Source of the DNA: Wenzhouxiangella sp. XN24
GTDB taxonomy: Bacteria > Pseudomonadota > Gammaproteobacteria > Steroidobacterales > XN24
NCBI RefSeq assembly: GCF_011064545.1
Contig: NZ_JAAMFG010000017.1
Coordinates: forward strand, 184,421-248,420
Length of the DNA: 64,000 nt
Reading direction: 5' to 3'
Notes under the pieces: model-generated
The model's database searches: none
Told to the model about the DNA's origin: nothing
The model's input: only the letters and a program-made list of their open reading frames with translations
Shown here: positions 1-8,382 of the stretch, piece by piece
Layout of the letters: each line of letters begins with the position of its first letter
Position numbering within the stretch: the first letter of the stretch is position 1
Made by a program: the position numbers and the translations under genes

Positions 1-240
1 GCGGTCCCGTTCGACGGTGAACGGCTGCAACCGGTGTTCGCGCTGGTGCAGCGCAAGCTCGCCGACAGCCTGGCGGCCTATCTCGCGGCCGGCGACCGCA
101 AGATCGATCTCTGGTTCGCCCGGCATCGCCTGGCCCGGGTAGACTTCTCGGATTGCCCGGAAAACTTCGTCAACGTGAACGACCCGGCGGAGCGCAGCGC
201 GCTGGAAGCCCGGCTCATGGCCGGAGACCCAGGCGCCTGA
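1..240 (+). CDS. mobA: Molybdenum cofactor guanylyltransferase, C-terminal part
   Basis: The first 79 codons visible are the tail of a protein whose start lies before the window. The pattern PVFALVQ, then RK.D.WF..H, then VDFSD.PE.FVNVN.PE closely follows the C-terminal end of MobA, which attaches GMP to molybdopterin to form the bis-MGD precursor in the cytoplasm. The catalytic N-terminal Rossmann half cannot be seen, so activity cannot be judged. It ends 34 bases before moeA on the same strand, which supports a shared molybdenum cofactor transcript. The assignment rests on the C-terminal signature and this neighbourhood. Confidence 0.85.
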   Translation, partial: AVPFDGERLQPVFALVQRKLADSLAAYLAAGDRKIDLWFARHRLARVDFSDCPENFVNVNDPAERSALEARLMAGDPGA

Positions 241-274
241 CGGGACCGGGTCCAGTCACGGCCAGGAACAGACT

Positions 275-1531
275 ATGAAACACCAGAACGCCGGTTGCGG
301 CGGACATGACGATGCGGCCCAGACGCTGCAACAGGCGCTGGCGCGGATCACCGCGGAGATCAGCCCGGTGGAGGGCTTCGAGCTGCTCGCCACGCGCGAT
401 GCGCTCGACCGCGTGCTGTATGCGCCGATTCACTCGACAGTCGATGTCCCCGCCCACACGAACTCCGCGATGGACGGCTATGCGCTCGCAGGGGCACAAC
501 TGCCCGGCGACGGCTCCCGCGCGTTCCGCGTGATCGGCACGGCATGGGCCGGACGGCCGTTCGACGGCACGGCGGGCGAAGGCGAATGCGTGCGCATCAT
601 GACCGGGGCCACGGTGCCCGCCGGCACCGACACGGTCGTCATGCAGGAACAGGTGCAGCGCGAAAGCGACACCGCGATCATCGGTACGGGCCACAAGCCC
701 GGCCAGAACGTTCGCTTCGCCGGCGAGGACCTCAAGGCCGGCGCGATCGCCCTGGACGCGGGCGTGTTGCTGCGCCCGGCCCATCTCGGCCTGATCGCCT
801 CGCTCGGCGTCGGCGAGGTGCGCGTGCGGCGCCGCCCGCGGGTTGCGTTCTTCTCGACCGGCGACGAGCTCGCCTCGATCGGCGAAACGCTCGGCCCCGG
901 GCAGATCTACGACAGCAACCGCTACACGCTGTACGGCATGCTGCAGCGGCTCGGCGTGGAGGTGATCGACCTCGGCGTGGTGCGCGACCGGCGCGAGGAC
1001 CTCGAACAGGCCTTCCTGGCGGCGGCCGCGCAAGCCGACGCGGTCATCACCTCCGGCGGCGTATCGGTGGGCGAGGCGGATTTCGTCACCGAGACCCTCG
1101 ACCGGATCGGCGAAGTCGGTTTCTGGACCGTGGCCATCAAGCCCGGTCGGCCGATCGCCTTCGGCCGGGTCGGCGGCGCGCTGTTTTTCGGCCTGCCGGG
1201 CAACCCCGTCTCCGTCATGGTGACGTTCTACCAGCTGGTGCAGCCGGCGCTGCAACGGCTCAAGGGACTCACGGCGCCGGAGATCGTGCCGCGGGTGACC
1301 GCCACGCTCACCACGCCGTTGCGCAAGAAGGCGGGGCGTCGCGAATTCCAGCGCGGCCTGTTGAGTGTCGCAGCGGACGGCGGCTACCGCGTCGAAGCCA
1401 CGGGGCGACAGGGGTCCGGTATTCTGCGCTCCATGGCCCACGCCAACTGTTTCATCGTGTTGCCCGAGGACTGCGGCTCGCTGGACGCAGAGACCGAAGT
1501 CGAAGTCCAGCCTTTTGCAGCGCTGTGTTGA
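275..1531 (+). CDS. moeA: Molybdopterin molybdenumtransferase MoeA
   Basis: This 418-residue protein has the usual MoeA length and domain order: an N-terminal MoeA region (roughly 20-185), a molybdopterin-binding MoCF fold (about 190-330) and a C-terminal beta domain. The signature TSGGVSVGEAD lies near residue 260 and GLPGNPVS near 306, both parts of the adenylyl-molybdopterin site. The family inserts molybdate into adenylated molybdopterin. The ATG at 275 follows an AGGA-type ribosome site and is preferred. It sits between mobA and moaB in the same direction, so one cofactor operon is likely. Confidence 0.96.
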   Translation: MKHQNAGCGGHDDAAQTLQQALARITAEISPVEGFELLATRDALDRVLYAPIHSTVDVPAHTNSAMDGYALAGAQLPGDGSRAFRVIGTAWAGRPFDGTAGEGECVRIMTGATVPAGTDTVVMQEQVQRESDTAIIGTGHKPGQNVRFAGEDLKAGAIALDAGVLLRPAHLGLIASLGVGEVRVRRRPRVAFFSTGDELASIGETLGPGQIYDSNRYTLYGMLQRLGVEVIDLGVVRDRREDLEQAFLAAAAQADAVITSGGVSVGEADFVTETLDRIGEVGFWTVAIKPGRPIAFGRVGGALFFGLPGNPVSVMVTFYQLVQPALQRLKGLTAPEIVPRVTATLTTPLRKKAGRREFQRGLLSVAADGGYRVEATGRQGSGILRSMAHANCFIVLPEDCGSLDAETEVEVQPFAALC

Positions 1532-1568
1532 AACTCACTCCTTGAAATCGATCACGAGCAACCCGAAC

Positions 1569-2087
1569 ATGAGCAAACCGGAATTCGTCTCGTTGAACAT
1601 CGCCGTCCTGACCGTCTCCGACAGCCGCGGCGAGGATGAAGACAAGTCGGGCAAGCTGCTGGTCGAGCGACTGACCAAGGCGGGCCACCGCTGCGCGGAG
1701 AAGCGCATCGTGCGGGACGACGTCTACGCGATCCGCGCCGTGGTGTCGGCGTGGATCGCCGCTCCCGAAGTGCACGCCGTGATCACCACCGGCGGCACCG
1801 GCGTCACGGGGCGCGACGGCACGCCGGAAGCCGTGGCGCCGCTGCTCGACAAGGTGCTCGACGGCTTCGGCGAGATCTTCCGCATGATCTCCTGGCAGCA
1901 GATCAAGACTTCCACCATCCAGTCGCGCGCCGTCGCAGGGGTCGCCAACGGCACCTACATCTTCTGCCTGCCCGGCTCTTCCGGCGCCTGCGCCACCGGC
2001 TGGGACGAGATCATCGCGGCGCAGCTCGACCGGCGCACGCGGCCGTGCAACCTGGTGGAGCTGATGCCGAGGCTGCTGGAGACGTGA
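1569..2087 (+). CDS. moaB: Molybdopterin adenylyltransferase-type protein MoaB
   Basis: The 172-residue product has the MoCF fold with TTGGTGVTGRDGTPEA near residue 74 and the PGSSGAC loop near residue 136, which bind molybdopterin in MoaB/MogA proteins. The family activates molybdopterin with ATP before metal insertion; in E. coli MogA does this and MoaB is a paralogue, so the exact in vivo role is inferred. The open frame extends upstream, but the ATG at 1569 gives the family N-terminus and avoids overlap with moeA. Its TGA stop shares bases with the GTG start of the next gene, suggesting translational coupling. Confidence 0.93.
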   Translation: MSKPEFVSLNIAVLTVSDSRGEDEDKSGKLLVERLTKAGHRCAEKRIVRDDVYAIRAVVSAWIAAPEVHAVITTGGTGVTGRDGTPEAVAPLLDKVLDGFGEIFRMISWQQIKTSTIQSRAVAGVANGTYIFCLPGSSGACATGWDEIIAAQLDRRTRPCNLVELMPRLLET

Positions 2088-3163
2088 GGCGCGACGACGG
2101 GCGGGCGCTGGTGGTCGGCACCCAGAAAGGCCTGTTCATCGCGACACCCTCGGCCGAGGGATGGCAGCTCGATGGACCGCACATCGCCGGCTACGAGATC
2201 ATCCACACCTGTGCGCCACCCGATGAACCGGGCGTGCTCTACGCGGCGGCGAGCCACAAGGTCTGGGGATCGCACATCTATCGCAGCGAAGACGGGGGCC
2301 GTAACTGGACCTCCCTGCCGAGCGCGCCACAGCATCCGCCCGGCGTGCATCGCACTGCGCTGAAAGCCATCTGGTACCTGGCCGCAGCACCGGGCGGCCG
2401 GCTCTATGCCGGGATCGATCCGGCAGGGCTGTTCCTGAGCGACGATCGGGCCGCCAGCTGGCAGGCGGTGACGGGGCTCAACGCGCATCCGACACGAGAC
2501 AGCTGGGAGCCGGCACGCGGCGGGTTCTCGCTGCATTCCATCTACATCGACCCGATGAATCCCGCCCGGCTGTGGGCCGCGATCTCTGCGGGAGGCGTGT
2601 ATCGCAGCGAAGACGGCGGGAGGCGCTGGACGCCGGCCAATCACGGCGTCCGGGCGGAAAACCTGCCCACACCGTACCCGGAAAGCGGCCACAACGTGCA
2701 TCGCCTGGTCATGCACCCGGCCCGGCCGGACCGACTCTACCGCCAGTGCTACCACGGCACGTGGCGCAGCGACGACGGGGGGCGCAGCTGGATCGAGATC
2801 ACGGCCGGCCTGCCGGGCAACTTCGGCTACGCCATCGCGGTCGATCCGCGCGACCCGGACACGGTGTTCCAGGTGCCCGAGTCGGACTCGCACATGCGCG
2901 CCGTGGTGGACGGGCGGCTCCGCGTGTATTGCAGCCGTGACGCCGGCGCCACCTGGCGCTCCATGAGCGATGGCCTGCCCGCCGCGCATGCGTGGATCAC
3001 CGTACTGCGGGAGGCGCTGGATGCGGACGATGCGGGCGGCGTGTTCTTCGGCACGTCCGGCGGCCACGTCTTCGCCAGCCTCGACGGCGCCCGGACGTGG
3101 GAACCGGTCGCCGGTTTCCTGCCCCGCGTGCTCTCGGTCAAGGCATTGCGGAGGCCCTCTTGA
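2084..3163 (+). CDS. Asp-box/BNR-repeat beta-propeller protein
   Basis: A 359-residue protein with four Asp-box type motifs of the form SxDxGxxW: near residues 66-75, 172-181, 227-236 and 281-290 (for example YRSEDGGRNW and WRSDDGGRSW). Such repeats build sialidase-like or YCF48-like propellers. No sialidase catalytic arginine triad is evident and no signal peptide is seen, so a cytoplasmic binding or scaffold role is more likely than glycosidase activity. The start is the GTG at 2084, because the long upstream extension is antisense-like low-complexity arginine sequence. It overlaps moaB (GTGA) and the next gene (TTGA), so it is embedded in the cofactor operon. Its function there is unknown. 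Confidence 0.85.
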   Translation: MRRDDGRALVVGTQKGLFIATPSAEGWQLDGPHIAGYEIIHTCAPPDEPGVLYAAASHKVWGSHIYRSEDGGRNWTSLPSAPQHPPGVHRTALKAIWYLAAAPGGRLYAGIDPAGLFLSDDRAASWQAVTGLNAHPTRDSWEPARGGFSLHSIYIDPMNPARLWAAISAGGVYRSEDGGRRWTPANHGVRAENLPTPYPESGHNVHRLVMHPARPDRLYRQCYHGTWRSDDGGRSWIEITAGLPGNFGYAIAVDPRDPDTVFQVPESDSHMRAVVDGRLRVYCSRDAGATWRSMSDGLPAAHAWITVLREALDADDAGGVFFGTSGGHVFASLDGARTWEPVAGFLPRVLSVKALRRPS

Positions 3164-3909
3164 CCGATCTCCTCGACCTGCTCTGCGCACGCGACGGCAT
3201 CGTCTGCACGACGGGGGCGGGCGGCAAGAAAAGCGTGCTGTTCGCGATCGCCGCAAGACACCCCGGGCGAATCGCGTTCACCACGACGGTGCGCACCCTG
3301 CCGCCGCCCGCCAGTCTCGGCGCTCGGATCGTCATCGCGCCCGAGGATCGGCTGGAGCAGGACATCGTCGCGCTCGGGGACGCGCGCTTCGTCGCCTACG
3401 CCTGCCCGGGCAGCAAGCCCGGTCGACTGGCGGGCGTGCCGCCGCCCAGGATCGACGCCCTGCATGCCGCCCTTCATTTCGACATCACGCTCGTTAAGGC
3501 CGATGGCGCCCGCATGCGCTGGGTCAAAGCGCCTTCGGCCGAAGAGCCTGTGCTGCCGCCGGGCATCACCACGCTGATTCCCGTGCTGTCCGCACGCGCG
3601 CTCGGCGAACCGCTCTCGGAGCGGACAGCGCACCGCGTCGAGCGACTCGCTGCAATCACCGGTGCCCGGGCGGGAGAAGCGTTCACGCCACTCCATGCGG
3701 CGCGGCTGATGAGCAGCGAAGAGGGCCTGCTCAAGGGCGCCGGTGCCGCGCGCATCGTCCCGGTCATCAACATGGTGGATGACGCGACCAGGATGGGTTT
3801 CGCGCGCGAAGCGGCCGAGCGCGCGCTGGAGGAAACCGGGCGCTTCGATTACGTCGTGCTGGCGCGGCTCAAGGGAGCCGAACCGCAACTGACGATCGTG
3901 AAGCGATGA
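3160..3909 (+). CDS. yqeC: YqeC-family molybdenum hydroxylase accessory protein
   Basis: The 249-residue product begins with a short helix followed by a P-loop-like TTGAGGKKS at about residues 17-25, then the TTTVRT and APSAEEPVLP segments that resemble the YqeC family (putative selenium-dependent hydroxylase accessory protein). YqeC proteins are found beside xanthine-dehydrogenase-type molybdenum enzymes and are proposed to handle the selenium or labile sulfur form of the cofactor; the reaction is not established. The TTG at 3160 is chosen because it overlaps the preceding stop as TTGA and starts the conserved helix. No selD or hydroxylase structural gene is present in the window, so which enzyme it serves is unknown. 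Confidence 0.82.
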   Translation: MTDLLDLLCARDGIVCTTGAGGKKSVLFAIAARHPGRIAFTTTVRTLPPPASLGARIVIAPEDRLEQDIVALGDARFVAYACPGSKPGRLAGVPPPRIDALHAALHFDITLVKADGARMRWVKAPSAEEPVLPPGITTLIPVLSARALGEPLSERTAHRVERLAAITGARAGEAFTPLHAARLMSSEEGLLKGAGAARIVPVINMVDDATRMGFAREAAERALEETGRFDYVVLARLKGAEPQLTIVKR

Positions 3910-4020
3910 ATTCATGATGCGCCGGTATCGACGTCGATGCCGATGCCAGTCTGTCCAGCGCGCTTGCGTGCCCCTCCTCGTCTCGGCGAGGATAGGCGCG
4001 TCGGAGTCACGGGAGACGGA

Positions 4021-4299
4021 ATGAACCAGGTAACCGTGCAGATCCCGGCGCCGCTGCGGCCATTCGCGGACGGTGCCAGCGAGCTGGACGTGTCCGCGGC
4101 CACGGTCGGCGAGGCCCTCGCACACCTGGGCGAGGAGCGCCCGGCGCTGCTGTCGCGCATCCTGACGCCGGAAGGCGAGTTGCGGCCTTACGTCAACGTG
4201 TTCGTGGGGGAGCGTAACGTGCGGCGTCTCGACGGCCTGCGCACCCCCCTGGCGCCCGGCGACGTCATGGCCATCATCCCGGCCGTGGCCGGCGGCTGA
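4021..4299 (+). CDS. MoaD/ThiS-family sulfur carrier protein
   Basis: A 92-residue ubiquitin-like protein: beta-strand start, the central VNVFVGERNVRRLDGL segment, the PGDVMAIIPAVAGG ending and a terminal Gly-Gly. In MoaD and ThiS this terminal glycine is adenylated and thiocarboxylated so that sulfur can be transferred to molybdopterin precursor or thiazole. The ATG at 4021 follows a GGGAGACGG ribosome-binding site; an upstream in-frame ATG would add 28 unlike residues. It lies 111 bases after yqeC, at the end of the cofactor block. Whether the acceptor is molybdopterin synthase or another enzyme cannot be read from the sequence; an E1-like MoeB is not in the window. Confidence 0.85.
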   Translation: MNQVTVQIPAPLRPFADGASELDVSAATVGEALAHLGEERPALLSRILTPEGELRPYVNVFVGERNVRRLDGLRTPLAPGDVMAIIPAVAGG

Positions 4300-4313
4300 G
4301 CGGCGCGCCCCGC

Positions 4314-5108
4314 ATGCTCCCGGAGAACCTTCCGGGCGTTCCCCGGCGCCTCGTCGTCCTGAACCCCAAGGGCGGTTCGGGCAAGACGACCGTGGCGACC
4401 AACCTGGCCGCATGGTGCGCCGTGCACGGTGGCCCGACCGCGCTGATGGACTATGACCCGCAAGGCTGCTCGACCCGGTGGCTGGCCAACCGGCCGGACA
4501 CGCGGCCGCCGATCCACGGCATCGCCGCGTTCCGGCTCAACCAGCACATGACCCGCAGCTGGCAGCTGCGCACGCCGCCCGGCACGGAATACCTCGTAGT
4601 GGATACCGCGGCCGCCGTCCCCGCGCAGAACATCACGGAATACACGCGTGGTGCTCGCGCGGTGATCATCCCCGTCGGGGCGACGGACATCGACATTCAC
4701 GCCGCCGCGGGCTTCATCCGTGACCTGTTGCTGGTGGCCAAGGAAGACCGCCGCCAGGGTCGCGTCGCCGTGATCGCCAACCGCGTCCGCCAGGGCACGG
4801 TCGCCCAGGCACGCCTCATGCGCTTCCTCGACACGCTGGAAATCCCGTGCCTGACGGTGCTGCGCGACAGCCAGGTCTACGCTCATGCGGCCCAGCAGGG
4901 GCTCGGCGTGCACGAGTTCAAGCCCTACCAGGTGAGACGCGACCTCGAGCAATGGGCGCCGCTGCTGAGCTGGATCGGACGGCGCTGCGCCGACCCGTCG
5001 CCCGCGACGGAATTCCGCCCGGCCGACCACGCCGCGACGGTCACGCGGTTACAATGCGCTCCCGGCTCCGCGTCCCGGACGGGACCGCCAGTTTCTAACC
5101 CGGAGTGA
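4314..5108 (+). CDS. ParA/MinD-type P-loop ATPase, orphan
   Basis: This 264-residue protein has the deviant Walker A KGGSGKTT at about residues 19-26, the switch-like MDYDPQGCST near 44 and VVDTAA near 99, all typical of ParA-superfamily ATPases that form ATP sandwich dimers and position cargo on the nucleoid or membrane. No ParB-like partner or centromere-like repeat array is adjacent, so it is an orphan ParA rather than a chromosome-partition pair. The C-terminal 35 residues are proline- and serine-rich and look disordered. It starts 14 bases after the MoaD-like gene, so it may be co-transcribed. The cargo is unknown. Confidence 0.85.
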   Translation: MLPENLPGVPRRLVVLNPKGGSGKTTVATNLAAWCAVHGGPTALMDYDPQGCSTRWLANRPDTRPPIHGIAAFRLNQHMTRSWQLRTPPGTEYLVVDTAAAVPAQNITEYTRGARAVIIPVGATDIDIHAAAGFIRDLLLVAKEDRRQGRVAVIANRVRQGTVAQARLMRFLDTLEIPCLTVLRDSQVYAHAAQQGLGVHEFKPYQVRRDLEQWAPLLSWIGRRCADPSPATEFRPADHAATVTRLQCAPGSASRTGPPVSNPE

Positions 5109-5110
5109 AA

Positions 5111-6496
5111 ATGCGCCATCCAGTCGCCCGGCTTGCCGCCGTCGTCCTGCTGACCAGCATCGCCTCCTGTAGTGGCGATGGGGCGGACTTCATCTGGTTC
5201 AAGGTGATGCACGCGGTCCCGGACGCCCCTGTGGTGCGCGTCAGCTTCGATGACTACGTGTTTCGTCGCAACACGGCCTACGGCATTTCGACCAATGAGG
5301 GTGGTGAGTCACTGCTGAGCGGCGCGGACCCCACGGCGCTGATGACGGCGGAATATCTCGAACCGAATGCCGAAGTCGGCGGAACGCTGCTGACAGTGGA
5401 CGTGCCTGTCGAAAAAGATTCGCTGTCCGCGGTCATCCTTGCCGGCAGCTTCGACGCGCCCGAGGCGATTACCGTCGTCGGACCGCGCCGGCCGCGTCCG
5501 CTGGCCTCGCTCTATTTCCAGTTCGCCCATGCGACGCCTTCGCTCCCCGCGCTCGACGTTTACGTGACCGCACCCGACACCGAGCTGACCTCCACCGCCC
5601 CCTTTGCCACGATCGCCCCGCTGGATCATTCCAAGTCCCTCGAGGTGCCCTTCGGTGCGACGCGGATTCGCCTCACGAACGCCGGCACCTTCGATGTCGT
5701 CATGGACACCGGGGAGATCGAGTTCGCCCAGCTCCCGACCGCGACCGGGCCGGGCGCCGAATGGCTCTTCGCGATCGCGCCGACCATCCTGCCCGGGCCC
5801 TCGCCCGTGTTCCTGATCGCCGGATCCACCGCGATCAACACGAGGTTCAACGACCAGGGAACGCCGGCCACGGCGCGCGCGTGGCACGCATCGCCAGGCG
5901 CGCCGCCGGCGGACCTGGTGGCAGTCACCGAGCCCGACCAGGTGCTGTTCAGCGACATCCCTTTCGGCACGCGCACTGCGCGCGTCGCCCTGCCCGAAGC
6001 CACCACGGAACTCCAGTTCCGCGAAAGCGGGACCCCCGCCAACGTGCTCGCGAGCGACGAATTCGAGTACGAGGTGCCCACGCAGTACGAAGTTTTCCTG
6101 GTCGAACCGCCGGCCAGCGCGCGGACGTTTCGCGTGGAAACCGTGGTCCGGAGTATCGCCGGCCAGAGCCAGGTGCGGCTCGCCCACCTCGCGCCCGACC
6201 GGGAATTCCTGCTGGTCTACCTGACGACCGATGAGCAGGAGGCGCCTTCTCCGGCGACCCGGGTGTTTCCGGGCCAGCCCTTCGGCACAGCCACCAACTA
6301 TATCCCGCGGACGCCGGGCGACTATTTCCTGACGATCACCGAGATCGGCGACGAAGACGGTGCGGAGGAAAACGTCCTTATCGGCCCCGTTCCCGTGACG
6401 CTGGCGGATGGCGATGCGGCGACGTTCGCCGTCTTTCCGCCGGAAAACGAGGGCGAAACCGAAGTGCTCGAAATATTCCCGGAGTTCGTCCCCTGA
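5111..6496 (+). CDS. DUF4397-repeat lipoprotein
   Basis: The 461-residue product starts with a hydrophobic signal and a lipobox-like SIASC, so it is probably a lipoprotein. Four related modules are visible, opening near residues 33 (MHAVPDAPVV), 138 (FAHATPSLPALDVY), 258 (WHASPGAPPADLV) and 357 (LAHLAPDREFLLVY); these match DUF4397, a beta-sandwich repeat of unknown role found in envelope and surface proteins. The ATG at 5111 is preferred over the in-frame GTG at 5105 because a GGAG site is spaced correctly from it. No enzymatic motif is seen; a structural or adhesive role is only a guess. Confidence 0.82.
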   Translation: MRHPVARLAAVVLLTSIASCSGDGADFIWFKVMHAVPDAPVVRVSFDDYVFRRNTAYGISTNEGGESLLSGADPTALMTAEYLEPNAEVGGTLLTVDVPVEKDSLSAVILAGSFDAPEAITVVGPRRPRPLASLYFQFAHATPSLPALDVYVTAPDTELTSTAPFATIAPLDHSKSLEVPFGATRIRLTNAGTFDVVMDTGEIEFAQLPTATGPGAEWLFAIAPTILPGPSPVFLIAGSTAINTRFNDQGTPATARAWHASPGAPPADLVAVTEPDQVLFSDIPFGTRTARVALPEATTELQFRESGTPANVLASDEFEYEVPTQYEVFLVEPPASARTFRVETVVRSIAGQSQVRLAHLAPDREFLLVYLTTDEQEAPSPATRVFPGQPFGTATNYIPRTPGDYFLTITEIGDEDGAEENVLIGPVPVTLADGDAATFAVFPPENEGETEVLEIFPEFVP

Positions 6497-6539
6497 GCCA
6501 CACGATGGAAGGCTGCGACCGCCCGCGGTGGCGAAGCAC

Positions 6540-8273
6540 GTGAGCGACACACGCCCGCCGGCGGATATCGTTCCACTGGTCATCGGCGTAACGGGTCATC
6601 GCGACCTGGTAGAGAGCGAAATACCGGCGTTGAGGGAGCGTGTTCGTGACTTCCTGGCGGCGATGCAACGGCAGCATCTCGATCTGCCCGTCGTCGTCAT
6701 GAGCGCCCTGGCCGAGGGTGCGGATCGACTGGTCGCCGAGGAAGCGCGTGCGCTCGGCATACCACTGATCGTACCGCTGCCCTTCGGGGCTGACGAATAC
6801 GAGGAGGACTTCGAGTCGGAAGGATCCCGGCAGGCCTTTCGGGCGCTATGCGCCTCGGCGGAGGTCATCGAACTCCCTTTGCTGCCGGGGGACACTGCAG
6901 AAACGATCGCCGCGGGCGCGCGCCGCGACGCGCACTATGCGCGGCTCGGGATATTCATCTGCGCGCACTGCCATGTGCTGCTGGCTCTCTGGGACGGCAA
7001 ACCGTCCGAACAGCTCGGCGGGACAGCCCAGGTGGTGGAATTCCACCACTGGGACGTCATGCCGGGTTTCTCCATGAACGCCGAAAGTCAGCAACAGGTG
7101 CTCGCAGAGGACGAGAGCGACCTTGTCTACCACATCGTCTGTTCGCGAGACCGGCCGACAGGTGAGCCCGCCACCGGACTGGCGCCAATGGAGCAGAGTT
7201 GGTTCACGACCGACGAAACGACCCCTCGCTGCCGGGAGATGCCACCGGTCTACGCTCGGATCTTCGAACGCATGGCGGAGTTCAATCGCGATGTATTGCG
7301 ATACCGTGACCGCATCGCGAGGCAAGGCTGGTCGCTCCTGCCCCCGGATACGCCCCCGGTGGTGGCGCCTGTTCTCGATCCCATCAACAGCCTGTTCATG
7401 GCCGCCGACTGGCTGGCGGTTCATTTCCAGGTCAGGGTGGTCCGGGCGCTGCGTACGATCTACACGTTGGCGGCACTCATGGGCCTGGCCTTCATCGCCT
7501 ATACGGACTTCAGCGGGCTCGACGTGATGGCCTATCTTTTCCTCGCGTTTTTTCTTGGCGGAGTCCTGGTCCACAAGCTCGCCGAGCGCCGCGCATGGCA
7601 CCGAAAATATCTCGATTACCGGGCCCTGGCCGAGGGGCTGCGTGTCCAGTGCTACTGGGTGTCTGCGGGCGTGACCACCGGACGCAACAGCAAGTTCGCC
7701 CACGATAACTTCCTGCAGAAACAGGACGTCGAGCTGGGCTGGATTCGCAACGTCATGCGCCACGCGGGCAGGCTCTCCGACGTCGTGCCCCCCAACCGGG
7801 AAGGCCTCGAATTCACTGAAAGGGAATGGGTCGGTGCGCCGCGAGTCGGCCAGGGGCAGCTGGCCTACTACGAACGCAAGGCAAAGGAACGCACGAAGCG
7901 CAGCCGCACTACCGGGGCCATCGGCGCCATATGCCTCTGGTCCGGCATCGCGGTCGCCGTGCTGCTCGTGGCCTTCGGTGGCGGCATGTCCCCGGATACC
8001 AAGAGTCTGCTCATCGTGCTGATGGGGATATTGCCGTTGATCGCCGCGGTCCGCGAGGCCTATGCCCAGAAGCGTGCCGAGAAGGAATTGATCAAGCAGT
8101 ACCTGTTCATGGCGAAAATTTTCCGCAACGCACATCGCCGTCTGGACGATGCCACGTCGGATGAAGGCCGCCGCCATATTCTCAAGGCGCTCGGTGATGC
8201 AGCCCTCGAGGAGCACTCCCAGTGGCTGTTGATGCATCGCGAGCGACCGCTCGATCACGGCCGGATGAGCTGA
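6540..8273 (+). CDS. SLOG-fold sensor with four C-terminal membrane helices
   Basis: A 577-residue protein with two parts. Residues about 10-200 form a Rossmann-like domain with VTGHRD near residue 16 and SALAEGADRLVAEEA near 55, the pattern of SLOG (Smf/DprA-LOG) nucleotide-ligand domains. The C-terminal half has two pairs of membrane helices, about 302-322 with 328-346 and 458-480 with 489-507, each followed by long charged helices, resembling SLATT-type effectors. In described families SLOG-SLATT pairings are predicted nucleotide-signal-gated membrane effectors; that role here is inference. The GTG at 6540 is chosen because it begins just before the conserved core; the GTG at 6528 is an alternative. 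No sensor kinase or nucleotide cyclase gene flanks it. Confidence 0.7.
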   Translation: MSDTRPPADIVPLVIGVTGHRDLVESEIPALRERVRDFLAAMQRQHLDLPVVVMSALAEGADRLVAEEARALGIPLIVPLPFGADEYEEDFESEGSRQAFRALCASAEVIELPLLPGDTAETIAAGARRDAHYARLGIFICAHCHVLLALWDGKPSEQLGGTAQVVEFHHWDVMPGFSMNAESQQQVLAEDESDLVYHIVCSRDRPTGEPATGLAPMEQSWFTTDETTPRCREMPPVYARIFERMAEFNRDVLRYRDRIARQGWSLLPPDTPPVVAPVLDPINSLFMAADWLAVHFQVRVVRALRTIYTLAALMGLAFIAYTDFSGLDVMAYLFLAFFLGGVLVHKLAERRAWHRKYLDYRALAEGLRVQCYWVSAGVTTGRNSKFAHDNFLQKQDVELGWIRNVMRHAGRLSDVVPPNREGLEFTEREWVGAPRVGQGQLAYYERKAKERTKRSRTTGAIGAICLWSGIAVAVLLVAFGGGMSPDTKSLLIVLMGILPLIAAVREAYAQKRAEKELIKQYLFMAKIFRNAHRRLDDATSDEGRRHILKALGDAALEEHSQWLLMHRERPLDHGRMS

Positions 8274-8382
8274 TGATGCCCACGGCCATGGTGACAGCCG
8301 GGCCATTTTAGCCACGGTATACTTTACTGAAGAGGCTGCAGCCTGCGGCCATGCAACACACTCGAACCAGGGAGAACGCCGG

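Noticed and set aside
2084..3163. BNR protein as a sialidase
   Set aside because: Asp-boxes are present, but no signal peptide and no arginine triad were seen.
8291..8323. GTGACA and TATACT as a zapG promoter
   Set aside because: The spacing is 21 bases, too long for a confident sigma-70 call.
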